NCBI RefSeq assembly: GCF_014489075.1
Contig: NZ_JACTGR010000006.1
Coordinates: 310,001 to 374,000 of the forward strand
Reading direction: 5' to 3'
From: Sphingomonas sp. JC676
GTDB lineage: Bacteria; Pseudomonadota; Alphaproteobacteria; Sphingomonadales; Sphingomonadaceae
Length of the DNA stretch: 64,000 nucleotides
In this document: one piece after another, positions 7,910 to 14,908 of the stretch
How positions within the stretch are numbered: the stretch's first letter is position 1
Layout: every line of letters starts with the position of its first letter
The notes under the pieces: model-generated
Seen by the model: the letters and a program-made list of their open reading frames with translations, nothing else
Told to the model about the DNA's origin: nothing
Database searches by the model: none
Program-made: the position numbers and the translations under genes

Positions 7910-8335
7910 TCAATCGCGCTTGATCCGCTCCAAGGTCGCCGGGTCGCGCGCACCGCCATAGAATGCGTCGATACAGGTGCCGAACAGTGCCTTGGGCTCG
8001 CCCTGGGCGGCGGCCTCGAACAGGGTCATCGACGAGCGGAACTTGACCGCGTCGATTCCGCCCAGGATCGCCTCGACCGAGAGCCCGGCATGCCCGCACA
8101 TTGCCTTGGCGGCTTCGCGCAGCCGCGCGCCGAGCACCGGATGCGCCAGATAGGCGCGCGCTTCGTCCAGCCCGGTGATCGCATAATGCGTCGCCATCGC
8201 GCTGCGCCCCAGGCCGGCGATCTGGGGGAAGACGAACCACATCCAGTGGCTGGCCTTGCGCCCCGCCTTCAGCTCGGCCAGCGCGCGCGGATAGATCTCG
8301 CGCTGCGCCTCTTCGAATCGTTCCAGTTCAACCAT
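7910..8335 (-). CDS. DUF1810 family protein
   Basis: 141 residues from the ATG at 8335, with GGAGG upstream; longer starts run over the divergent gene. Matches the DUF1810 family: ERFEEAQREIYPRALAELKAG near the N-terminus, SHWMWFVFPQIAGLG at about 30-44, ATHYAI, and a C-terminal SSMTLFEAA segment. No signal peptide, so cytoplasmic. Family function is not established. It is divergent from the GFA-family gene at 8444, and the nth-like gene lies 32 bp downstream. Confidence 0.87.
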   Translation of the reverse strand: MVELERFEEAQREIYPRALAELKAGRKASHWMWFVFPQIAGLGRSAMATHYAITGLDEARAYLAHPVLGARLREAAKAMCGHAGLSVEAILGGIDAVKFRSSMTLFEAAAQGEPKALFGTCIDAFYGGARDPATLERIKRD

Positions 8336-8443
8336 TTTCCGCCTCCGCTGGCGCTGGAACGCACGAGGCCGCCAATCGACGCAAGGCTGGCCGCCGCAAG
8401 TCCCAGGTGGCAGAAGAGGGCAAATTAAAAGGAGCCGCCGCGC

Positions 8444-8794
8444 ATGACCATCACCGGAAGCTGCCATTGCGGCGCGATTGCCTATACGCTCGACGAGGAA
8501 GCGCCCTCGAGTGCGGTGACGTGCAATTGCTCGATGTGCCGGCGCAAAGGCTCGATGCTGCATTTCACCACCCCTGACAGGTTCGATCTCCACACCAGCC
8601 GCGACGCGATCACGGCTTACACCTTCAAGACCCACAATATCCGCCACCAGTTCTGCAAGACCTGTGGCTGCGCGCCGTTCAGCGAAGGCACCGGGCCCGA
8701 CGGCAAGCCGGCAATGGCGATCAATTTGCGCTGCGCCGACGGCATCGACCTCGAAGCGCTCCAGATCCATCACTATGACGGGGCGAGCCGCTAA
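8444..8794 (+). CDS. GFA (glutathione-dependent formaldehyde-activating, CENP-V/GFA) family protein
   Basis: 116 residues. Zinc-binding cysteines are in the family pattern: C7-x-C9, C27-x-C29-x2-C32 (CNCSMC) and C71-x2-C74-x-C76 (CKTCGC). The founding member Gfa was reported to speed glutathione-formaldehyde adduct formation; most members, including this one, have no proven substrate. A ribosome site (AAAGGAG) precedes the ATG. The CsaA-like gene starts 2 bp after its stop, so the two are co-transcribed. Confidence 0.85.
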   Translation: MTITGSCHCGAIAYTLDEEAPSSAVTCNCSMCRRKGSMLHFTTPDRFDLHTSRDAITAYTFKTHNIRHQFCKTCGCAPFSEGTGPDGKPAMAINLRCADGIDLEALQIHHYDGASR

Positions 8795-8796
8795 TC

Positions 8797-9168
8797 ATGC
8801 ACGTCACGCACGACAATGCAGCCGGCCCGGCGGAGACGATCGGCTTCGATCAGTTCCTCGCCGTCGATATCCGCGTCGGCACGATCGTCGAGGCGCTGCC
8901 TTATCCGGAGGCGCGCAAGCCGGCGTATAAATTGGTGATCGATTTCGGCCCGGTGATCGGCCGCAAGCGCTCCTCGGCGCAGATCACCGAGCATTACACG
9001 CTGGAGGAGCTGCCCGGCAGGCAGGTCGCGGCGGTGGTCAACTTCCCGCCGCGCCAGATCGGCAAGTTCATGTCCGAAGTGCTGACGCTCGGCTTCCCCG
9101 ATGCCGAGGGCAAGGTCGTGCTGTTCCACCCGAGCGTCCCTGTGCCCGATGGCGGGCGCTTGTTCTGA
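8797..9168 (+). CDS. tRNA-binding domain protein, CsaA-like
   Basis: 123 residues forming a single OB-fold tRNA-binding domain (the C-terminal domain type of MetRS, Arc1p and EMAP-II). Seen: FLAVDIRVGTIVEALPYPEA, then IDFGPVIGRKRSSAQIT and a C-terminal VPDGGRLF that matches the conserved end of CsaA proteins. CsaA binds tRNA and has been described as a chaperone-like export factor in Bacillus; the role in proteobacteria is less clear. Starts 2 bp after the GFA gene stop, so likely one operon. Confidence 0.87.
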   Translation: MHVTHDNAAGPAETIGFDQFLAVDIRVGTIVEALPYPEARKPAYKLVIDFGPVIGRKRSSAQITEHYTLEELPGRQVAAVVNFPPRQIGKFMSEVLTLGFPDAEGKVVLFHPSVPVPDGGRLF

Positions 9169-9217
9169 CGCGCGGCGCATTATAGCTTCCCCACAACGAC
9201 ATAAGGGGGAGAGGCTG

Positions 9218-9754
9218 ATGAGGAAGGCATGGCTTGCGGTGCTCGGCGCCGCATGGCTCGCGGCGGTGCCCGCCGCGGCGCAGGACGATATCGCGAAGCA
9301 GATCATCAACGAACCGTCGCCCGCGGCCTTCACGATCTACGGCCTCCCCGAAAAGCCCAAGGTTCGCAAGGACGCCAGCGTGCAAGGCGGCCAGGCGCTG
9401 CGCGTCGCGGTGCCGGGCAAGGGCGCGACGCCCTATGCGGTCGGCCTGTCGGCGCCGGTGAAGAAAGCGATTCGGAAGGGCGACAAATTGGTCCTCGCCT
9501 TCTGGGCGCGCTTCGACAAGGCCGAGGGGACGAGCGTCACCATCGCCAATGTCTCGGTCCAGCTCGCCACCGCGCCCTATACGAGCTTCTTCGCCAAGGG
9601 CGTCGATATCGGCCCGGAATGGAAGCTCTACAGCGTCGAGGGGGTGGCGGACCGCGACTATGCCGCGGGCGAGCTCGCCGTCGCGATGCACCTGGCGACG
9701 GGCAAGCAGGTGATCGACCTCGGGCCGATCTTCCTGCTGGATCTCAATTTGTAG
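9218..9754 (+). CDS. Exported single-domain protein resembling a carbohydrate-binding (CBM4/9-like) jelly roll
   Basis: 178 residues, ATG at 9218 with GGGGGAGAGG upstream. Signal peptide MRKAWLAVLGAAWLAAVPAAAQ, then one beta-rich domain: GGQALRVAVPGKGATPYAVG, KGDKLVLAFWARFDKAEG, and VSVQLATAPYTSFFAKGVDI followed by EWKLYSVEGVAD. This strand order and the W-A-R/F pattern look like the CBM4/9 galactose-binding-like fold normally attached to glycoside hydrolases, but no catalytic module is present. Converges with ubiG 8 bp downstream. The sugar-binding idea is weak inference; the export signal is clear. Confidence 0.6.
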   Translation: MRKAWLAVLGAAWLAAVPAAAQDDIAKQIINEPSPAAFTIYGLPEKPKVRKDASVQGGQALRVAVPGKGATPYAVGLSAPVKKAIRKGDKLVLAFWARFDKAEGTSVTIANVSVQLATAPYTSFFAKGVDIGPEWKLYSVEGVADRDYAAGELAVAMHLATGKQVIDLGPIFLLDLNL

Positions 9755-9762
9755 GGCGGGGA

Positions 9763-10494
9763 TTAGGCCCGCACCGCGGTCAGCAGATAGTTGAGCGCCT
9801 CGTTGCCGCTGGTGACGAAGCCCCGCGCCGGAGAGAAAGACAGCCCGCGCCGGCCGATCACCTTCAGCCCAGCCATGGTCAGCAGCGCCTCCAGCTCGTC
9901 GGGGGTCAGGAATCGGTCCCAGTCATGCGTTCCCCTGGGGATCGCGCCCAGGCCTTCGCCGATCTCGATCATCGCCACATGCGAAAGCAGGGTGCGGTTC
10001 GGCGTGGAGAGGATCATCAGTCCGCCCTCGGCGAGCGCGCCGGCGAGTCCCGAGACGAACGCCGCGGGATCGCTGACATGCTCGATCACTTCCATCGACA
10101 CGACCAGGTCGAAGCGCCGCCCGGTCAGATCCTCGATCCCGCCGGCGATATAGTCGATGGCGAGCCCCGCCGCCTCGGCATGCGTCCGTGCCGCGCCGAT
10201 ATTCTCGGGGGCGGCATCGACGCCCGTCACCTGTGCGCCCAGCCGCGCCAGCGGTTCCGCCAGCAGCCCCGCGCCGCAGCCGACATCGATCGCGGTCCTG
10301 CCCGCCAGCGGCGCGAACGAGGCCGGATCGCCGCCCCAATGCGCATCGACGCTCTCGCGGATATAGGCCAGCCGCGCCGGGTTCAGCCGGTGGAGCATCG
10401 CCGACGATCCCTTCGGATCCCACCAATCGCGCGCCAGCCGGCCGAAATGCTCAGCTTCACGCGGGTCAATAGTTGCTTTGGTTGCCTTCGCCAT
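9763..10494 (-). CDS. ubiG: 3-demethylubiquinol / polyprenyl-dihydroxybenzoate O-methyltransferase
   Basis: 243 residues. SAM-dependent methyltransferase carrying out both O-methylations of ubiquinone biosynthesis. Class I methyltransferase motifs: AIDVGCGAGLLAEPLARLGA (motif I, about 68-87), VTGVDAAPENI (acidic loop) and LVVSMEVIEHVSDPAAFV. UbiG-specific features are the N-terminal EAEHFGRLARDWWDPKGSS and the late GTHDWDRFLTPDEL plus GLSFSP. Divergent from lysC with about 50 bp between starts. A coq7-type gene for another ubiquinone step lies at 34373, not linked. Confidence 0.95.
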   Translation of the reverse strand: MAKATKATIDPREAEHFGRLARDWWDPKGSSAMLHRLNPARLAYIRESVDAHWGGDPASFAPLAGRTAIDVGCGAGLLAEPLARLGAQVTGVDAAPENIGAARTHAEAAGLAIDYIAGGIEDLTGRRFDLVVSMEVIEHVSDPAAFVSGLAGALAEGGLMILSTPNRTLLSHVAMIEIGEGLGAIPRGTHDWDRFLTPDELEALLTMAGLKVIGRRGLSFSPARGFVTSGNEALNYLLTAVRA

Positions 10495-10545
10495 GGCGCG
10501 CTCCTATCAGCCCGTCCTTTCTATCCCAAGGCCCAAGCACCACCC

Positions 10546-11799
10546 ATGGCACGCATCGTGATGAAGTTCGGCGGCACCTCGATGGCAGGCATCGAGCGGA
10601 TTCGCAGCGTCGCCGCACGCGTCAAGCGCGAACGCGACGCGGGCAATCAGGTCGCGGTGGTCGTCTCGGCGATGGCGGGCGAGACCGATCGGCTGGTCGG
10701 CTTCTGCCGCGAGGCCTCTTCCCTCTACGATGCCAAGGAATATGACGTCGTCGTCTCGGCCGGCGAGCAGATCACCAGCGGGCTGCTGGCGATCGCGCTC
10801 CAGGCGATCGGCGTGCCGGCGCGCAGCTGGATGGGCTGGCAGCTGCCGATCCGCACTTCGGACGGCCATGCCTCGGCGCGGATCGCCGATATCGACACGA
10901 CGGCGCTCAACGCATCCCTTGCGAACGGCGAAGTCGCGGTGATCCCAGGCTTCCAGGGCGTCGCCGCCGGCGAGCGCGTCACCACGCTGGGCCGCGGCGG
11001 ATCGGACACCTCGGCGGTGGCGATGGCCGCGGCGATGAAGGCGGACCGCTGCGACATCTATACGGACGTCGACGGCGTCTACACGACCGATCCGCGCATC
11101 GTGCCGCGCGCGCGCAAATTGAAGCGCGTGACCTATGAGGAAATGCTCGAGCTCGCCAGCGTCGGGGCCAAGGTGCTCCAGACGCGCTCGGTGGGACTCG
11201 CTATGAAGGAAGGCGTCCGCATCCAGGTGCTGTCCTCGTTCGTCGATGCCGATGGCGCGAGCGAGCCGGGCACGCTGATCGTGGGCGAAGAGGAGATCGA
11301 CGAAATGGAACGCCAGCTCATCACCGGCATCGCGCACGACAAGAACGAAGCCAAGATCACCCTGACCGCGGTGCCCGATCGCCCGGGCGCGGTCGCGTCG
11401 ATCTTCACGCCGCTGGCCGAGGCGAACATCAATGTCGACATGATCGTCCAGAACGTCGCGCACTCGACGGGATCCACGGACGTGACCTTCACCGCCCCCC
11501 AGGCCGAGCTCGCCCGCGTGCTCGACGTGCTGGAGAAGGCGAAGGATTCGATCGGCTATGACAAGTTGATCCACGACACGCGCGTCTCGAAGATCTCGGT
11601 CGTCGGCGTCGGCATGCGCAGCCATGCCGGCGTCGCCGCGCAGATGTTCAAGACGTTGGGCGATCGCGGCATCAACGTCCAGGCGATCACCACCTCGGAG
11701 ATCAAGGTCTCGGTGCTGATCCACGAGGACGAGACCGAGCTCGCCGTCCGCGTGCTCCACACCGCTTACGGACTGGACGCCGAGGAAGCGGCGGCCTGA
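10546..11799 (+). CDS. lysC: Aspartate kinase
   Basis: 417 residues from the ATG at 10546. Phosphorylates aspartate, the first step to lysine, threonine, methionine and diaminopimelate. N-terminal kinase domain opens MARIVMKFGGTSMAG (nucleotide-binding KFGG) and holds TLGRGGSDTSAVAMAAAMKA plus TDVDGVYTTDPR. The C-terminal third has two ACT domains (ITLTAVPDRPGAVASIF and SVVGVGMRSHAGVAAQMF), the site of feedback inhibition. The frame is open far upstream of the ATG, but that stretch overlaps ubiG and the exported protein and has no homology. No strong ribosome site is visible. Confidence 0.96.
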   Translation: MARIVMKFGGTSMAGIERIRSVAARVKRERDAGNQVAVVVSAMAGETDRLVGFCREASSLYDAKEYDVVVSAGEQITSGLLAIALQAIGVPARSWMGWQLPIRTSDGHASARIADIDTTALNASLANGEVAVIPGFQGVAAGERVTTLGRGGSDTSAVAMAAAMKADRCDIYTDVDGVYTTDPRIVPRARKLKRVTYEEMLELASVGAKVLQTRSVGLAMKEGVRIQVLSSFVDADGASEPGTLIVGEEEIDEMERQLITGIAHDKNEAKITLTAVPDRPGAVASIFTPLAEANINVDMIVQNVAHSTGSTDVTFTAPQAELARVLDVLEKAKDSIGYDKLIHDTRVSKISVVGVGMRSHAGVAAQMFKTLGDRGINVQAITTSEIKVSVLIHEDETELAVRVLHTAYGLDAEEAAA

Positions 11800-11816
11800 A
11801 CCGGCTCAGGCCGGTT
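11799..11816. terminator. Hairpin spanning two convergent stop codons
   Basis: AACCGGC (11799-11805), loop TCAG, GCCGGTT (11810-11816). It includes the last base of the lysC stop and, in the loop, the stop codon of the convergent asparaginase gene. There is no T-run, so it is probably a weak bidirectional terminator or mRNA end structure. Confidence 0.4.
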
Positions 11817-12813
11817 GGCTGAACAGGCTCGCCGAGGGCAGTATCTCGGCCGCGCCCGAATGGCGCGTCACCGCATAGGTGAAGCCCGGCAGCAGCGCAT
11901 AGGCGCCCAGTCGGCCATCCTGGCCGAGCGCGAGGAAGCCGACCTGCAGCCCCTTGATCGCGTCGCCGCGCAGCTGCGCGATATGCTTCACCGCTTCCTC
12001 GCACGCCGCCTGGGGCGAAAGGCCGGCGCGCATCGAGGCGACCACCCGCGCGGTGCCGGCGATGCGGGTCACTTCCTCGCCCACCCCGGTCGAGGCCGCC
12101 GCGCCGACGCCCTTTTCGAGAAACAGGCCGCAGCCGGCCTGCGGGGAATCGCCGACGCGGCCGCGCATCTTGAATGCCATGCCGGAGGTGGTGCAGGCCG
12201 CCGCCATCCGCCCGTCGAGCCCGCGCGCCATGATGCCGATCGTGTCGTGGTTCAGCTTCGAGCCCGGCGGTCCGGGAAGCCGGTTCTCGCTATTGGCGAC
12301 GGGCTGGTAGTGCGCGGTCTTCAGCCAGTCGCGCCAGGCCTTCTCGGCCTCGGGCGTCAGCAATTTGGTACGCTGCATCCCCTGGTCGAGCGCGAACCGG
12401 GTCGCGCCTTCGCCGACCAGCAAGGTGTGCGGGGTCTTCTCCATCACCAGCCGCGCAACCGAGATGGCGTGGACCACATCCTCGAGCGCTGCGACCGCGC
12501 CGACCCCGCCATTCTCGTCCATGATGATCGCGTCGAGCGTCACATGGCCGTCGCGGTCGGGATAGCCGCCATAGCCGACCGAATGGTTGGTGGGGTCCGC
12601 CTCGGGCACTTTGGCGCCGGCCTCGACCGCGTCGAGCGCGCTGCCGCCGGCCTTGAACACCGCGAGCGCGGCCGCGTTCGCCGCCTTGCCGAAGTCCCAG
12701 GTGGAGAGGATTGCGACCGGATCGGCGGCATCCGCAGCCCGGGCCGCGCGCGCCGCAAGCATCGCCGTGGCGCCAAGGCCGATCGCGCTGCGCCGCGAAA
12801 TCCCGTCGGTCAT
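11806..12813 (-). CDS. N4-(beta-N-acetylglucosaminyl)-L-asparaginase family Ntn hydrolase, Tat-exported
   Basis: 335 residues. The N-terminus has a twin-arginine-type signal (SRRSAIGLGATAMLAARAARA), pointing to periplasmic export. Then the aspartylglucosaminidase fold: STWDFGKAANAAALAVFKAGGSALDAVE (first part), SVGYGGYPDRDG, and the autocleavage site NHDTIGIMA with Thr191 as the N-terminal nucleophile after self-processing, followed by GRVGDSPQAGCGLF. Enzymes of this family release aspartate from GlcNAc-Asn and may also act on isoaspartyl peptides. Start overlaps the cutC stop by 4 bp (ATGA), so cutC and this gene are one operon. GGAGA precedes the start. Confidence 0.88.
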   Translation of the reverse strand: MTDGISRRSAIGLGATAMLAARAARAADAADPVAILSTWDFGKAANAAALAVFKAGGSALDAVEAGAKVPEADPTNHSVGYGGYPDRDGHVTLDAIIMDENGGVGAVAALEDVVHAISVARLVMEKTPHTLLVGEGATRFALDQGMQRTKLLTPEAEKAWRDWLKTAHYQPVANSENRLPGPPGSKLNHDTIGIMARGLDGRMAAACTTSGMAFKMRGRVGDSPQAGCGLFLEKGVGAAASTGVGEEVTRIAGTARVVASMRAGLSPQAACEEAVKHIAQLRGDAIKGLQVGFLALGQDGRLGAYALLPGFTYAVTRHSGAAEILPSASLFSQPA

Positions 12814-13571
12814 GCTGGTCTCCCTTGATCGGTGACGGCGGCGCGCAATCGCCGCACGATGGTCTCGTCGGTCCGGCGGCGCGGACCGGTCGCGAAGCCG
12901 AGCCGCAGCGTGTCGGCATCGGGATCGGGGCCCAAGCGGCTGGCCGACCCGTGCACCTCGCGCACGCCGGTGCGTTCGATGAGCGACGCGACATTTTCGG
13001 GCGTGACTCCCGATCCGGCGATGATCGCCAGCCGGTCGCCCGCCGCCTCGACCATCTTGGCGAGTGTCGCCGCGCCCTCCACTGCGGTGGCCGCGCCGCC
13101 GGAGCTCAGGACCTTGTCATAGCCGAGCGCCGCCGCCTCGCGCACCGCCGCGACGGGGTCGGGGACGAGATCGATCGCACGATGCAGCACGAGGGTCGCG
13201 CCCTGTGCGGCATCGCGGAAGCGCGCCAGCGCGTCGCAGTCCAGGCTTCCGTCCGGCCGCAGCGCACCGACCACCATGCCGGCGACGCCGCGCGCGAGGC
13301 CCAGCCGGATCTCGTCGAGCATCAGCGTGGCTTCGCCCGATTCGAGCACGAAGCCGCCGGCACGGGGCCGGATCATCATATGCGTGATGCAGCCGGACCC
13401 GACCGCTTGCTCGATCAATGCCGCCGAAGGGGTTAGCCCGCCGAGTTCGAGGGCGGAGCAGAGCTCGATCCGATCCGCCCCGCCTGCGCAGGCCGCGTCG
13501 ATCCCCGCGGCATCGTCGACGCAAATTTCCAGAAGGGCTCCCACGGCCCCAATGCCTAAAGGCCTTCGCAT
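12810..13571 (-). CDS. cutC: CutC family protein (copper homeostasis family)
   Basis: 253 residues from the ATG at 13571; an upstream ATG at 13652 falls in the operator region and adds non-homologous residues. TIM-barrel CutC signature: LLEICVDDAAGIDAACAGGADRIE LCSALELGGLTPS near the N-terminus, then MMIRPRAGGFV, LHRAIDLVPDP, and ILSSGG-like VLSSGGAATAVEG. CutC was linked to copper tolerance in E. coli, but the link is disputed and the enzymatic role is unknown. First gene of an operon with the asparaginase (4-bp overlap). Divergent from ohr; one copy of the palindromic box lies 47 bp upstream of its start. Confidence 0.9.
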   Translation of the reverse strand: MRRPLGIGAVGALLEICVDDAAGIDAACAGGADRIELCSALELGGLTPSAALIEQAVGSGCITHMMIRPRAGGFVLESGEATLMLDEIRLGLARGVAGMVVGALRPDGSLDCDALARFRDAAQGATLVLHRAIDLVPDPVAAVREAAALGYDKVLSSGGAATAVEGAATLAKMVEAAGDRLAIIAGSGVTPENVASLIERTGVREVHGSASRLGPDPDADTLRLGFATGPRRRTDETIVRRLRAAVTDQGRPA

Positions 13572-13617
13572 CGGCTTGCAAAGGGACGAGGTCCGGCATT
13601 CTCTTGTCGCAAAAATG

Positions 13618-13637
13618 CATATCGCGATAAATTTATA
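13618..13637. promoter_or_regulatory. Palindromic box, copy 1 (candidate OhrR/MarR-type operator)
   Basis: CATATCGCGATAAATTTATA. It contains the palindrome TATCGCGATA and shares its first 13 bases with copy 2 at 13673. It lies on the cutC side of the divergent region. Regulator unknown. Confidence 0.45.
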
Positions 13638-13672
13638 CTGGACATCCTCCACCAGGCCACCTAGATCACATC

Positions 13673-13700
13673 CATATCGCGATAATATTTATCGCGCTAT
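13673..13700. promoter_or_regulatory. Palindromic box, copy 2 (candidate OhrR/MarR-type operator)
   Basis: Starts CATATCGCGATAATATT and continues to TTATCGCGCTAT, so TATCGCGATAA is mirrored by TTATCGCGCTA across a central TAT. It ends 20 bp before the ohr start codon, the expected place for a repressor. Copy 1 begins 55 bp upstream. Ohr genes are classically repressed by the MarR protein OhrR, but no ohrR is nearby. Confidence 0.55.
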
Positions 13701-13720
13701 TCAATCAAAGGAGCCCTGCC

Positions 13721-14140
13721 ATGAACGTCCTGTACAAAGCCGAAGTCACCGCCGCCGGCGGCCGCACCGGAACCGCGCGCTCGAGCGACGGCGCGTTCGA
13801 AGTCACGCTCGACACGCCCAAGGAGCTTGGCGGCGCCGGCGGCGCGGGGACCAATCCCGAACAGCTCTTCGCGACCGGTTATGCCGCCTGCTTCCTCGGC
13901 GCGCTCAAGTTCGTCGCCGGCAAGCAGAAGATCGCGCTCGGCGAGCCTTCGGTCACTGCGCAGGTGGGCATCGGCCAGCGCGACGACGGCGCCGGTTTCG
14001 GCCTCTCGATCGCGCTGCGGGTCTCGATCCCGGCGGTCGACAAGGACACCGCCGAAGCGCTGATCGCTGCGGCGCATGTGGTCTGCCCCTATTCGGAACT
14101 GACCCGCAACGGCGCCCAGGTCGATCTCGCGCTCGCCTGA
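13721..14140 (+). CDS. ohr: Organic hydroperoxide resistance peroxidase
   Basis: 139 residues, the usual Ohr length. OsmC/Ohr fold with the two reactive cysteines: Cys57 in GYAACFLGALKFVA and Cys122 in VVCPYSELTRNG. It reduces organic hydroperoxides, normally recycled by lipoylated proteins. The N-terminus (MNVLYKAEVTAAGGRTGTAR) and the NPEQLFATGYAACF core separate Ohr from OsmC and YhfA. AAAGGAG precedes the ATG. The upstream AT-rich palindromic boxes suggest peroxide-responsive repression. Divergent from cutC. Confidence 0.95.
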   Translation: MNVLYKAEVTAAGGRTGTARSSDGAFEVTLDTPKELGGAGGAGTNPEQLFATGYAACFLGALKFVAGKQKIALGEPSVTAQVGIGQRDDGAGFGLSIALRVSIPAVDKDTAEALIAAAHVVCPYSELTRNGAQVDLALA

Positions 14141-14155
14141 TCCGCCAGCCGAGAC

Positions 14156-14180
14156 GGCGGCCCATCCCGGATGGGCCGCC
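14156..14180. terminator. Convergent hairpin after ohr
   Basis: GGCGGCCCATCC (14156-14167) and GGATGGGCCGCC (14169-14180) form an 11-12 bp perfect stem with almost no loop. It sits 15 bp after the ohr stop and 9 bp before the stop of the convergent hypothetical gene. No T-run; a likely two-way transcription barrier. Confidence 0.55.
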
Positions 14181-14189
14181 GCGCTCGCA

Positions 14190-14885
14190 TCATCTCTTGG
14201 TCAAATGCCCGGTCCCCGATGCGTCGAACGTCAGGAGGTATGCGCTTCCCAGCGGCATCGACCAGGCTTCCTGGTTCGAAGCCACCACGTCTCCGATCGT
14301 CTGCGCGCCTGCCGATCGCGCGAGCTGATAGCCGCCCGCTGCGACTGTGAGCAGGGTAGCCGGCGGCGCTTCGGCCAGATAGGCCGGGAAGACGAGATCG
14401 ACGCCCAGCCCGAACCCGACCATCACGCTATAATCTGTCGCATCATAGAGCGGGACCTTCCATCCGCCGGAATCATGCGTAAGCGTGATGTCCTTGGTTA
14501 TCGGCATGCTGAAGCTGTCGGTATGGCTGGTATAGGCAAACACCTGGCTGTTCGGACTGACCTCGCCGGTCCTGTACACCGATCCCAGCCACCAGAGCGG
14601 CAGGCTGCGCTTGAAATCGACATAGACGTTGGAGTCGACGGTCTGCAGGCCCGCCACCAGCCGCATGCTGTCGAATTGGGCGGCCGCCGCGGGACAGAAG
14701 GTCGCCACCAGTTCGATGGCATAGTCCTGCGCCGGCTCGATCTCGACATTCGTGTCGGGCGCATCCAGGGCGGCGAGCGCGGTGCCCGTGGCGACGGCCA
14801 GGGAATCCCCGGCAGCTGTCACGGGCGGAAAACGCGGATTCAACCGCCCCTCTCCCGGGGGATTTGGCGAAAAGGGCGGCTGCAT
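14190..14885 (-). CDS. Hypothetical protein, second gene of an unrecognised pair
   Basis: 231 residues from the ATG at 14885. I do not recognise the family. No signal peptide and no clear membrane segment. The first 30 residues are Pro/Gly-rich, and their DNA looks like low-complexity intergenic sequence, so the true start may be later; no ribosome site supports the ATG. The body looks beta-rich: NVEIEPAQDYAIELVATFC, VYVDFKRSLPLWWLGSVYRT, ITLTHDSGGWKVPLYD, TDYSVMVGFGLGVDLVFPAY. The segment ITLTHDSGGWKVP loosely echoes VTLLNNGKWKID in the upstream partner, so the two may be distant relatives. 23 bp separate the genes, so they probably share a transcript. Confidence 0.6.
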   Translation of the reverse strand: MQPPFSPNPPGEGRLNPRFPPVTAAGDSLAVATGTALAALDAPDTNVEIEPAQDYAIELVATFCPAAAAQFDSMRLVAGLQTVDSNVYVDFKRSLPLWWLGSVYRTGEVSPNSQVFAYTSHTDSFSMPITKDITLTHDSGGWKVPLYDATDYSVMVGFGLGVDLVFPAYLAEAPPATLLTVAAGGYQLARSAGAQTIGDVVASNQEAWSMPLGSAYLLTFDASGTGHLTKR

Positions 14886-14908
14886 CGCGTTTCAGCGTCT
14901 TCGGATCA

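Noticed and set aside
9229..10545. Long in-frame extension upstream of lysC
   Set aside because: It is the shadow of the exported protein and ubiG; the lysC family starts at the ATG at 10546.
14833..14885. Firm start for the 231-residue hypothetical protein
   Set aside because: No ribosome site, and the Pro/Gly-rich first residues look like translated intergenic DNA; start left at 14885 with a warning.
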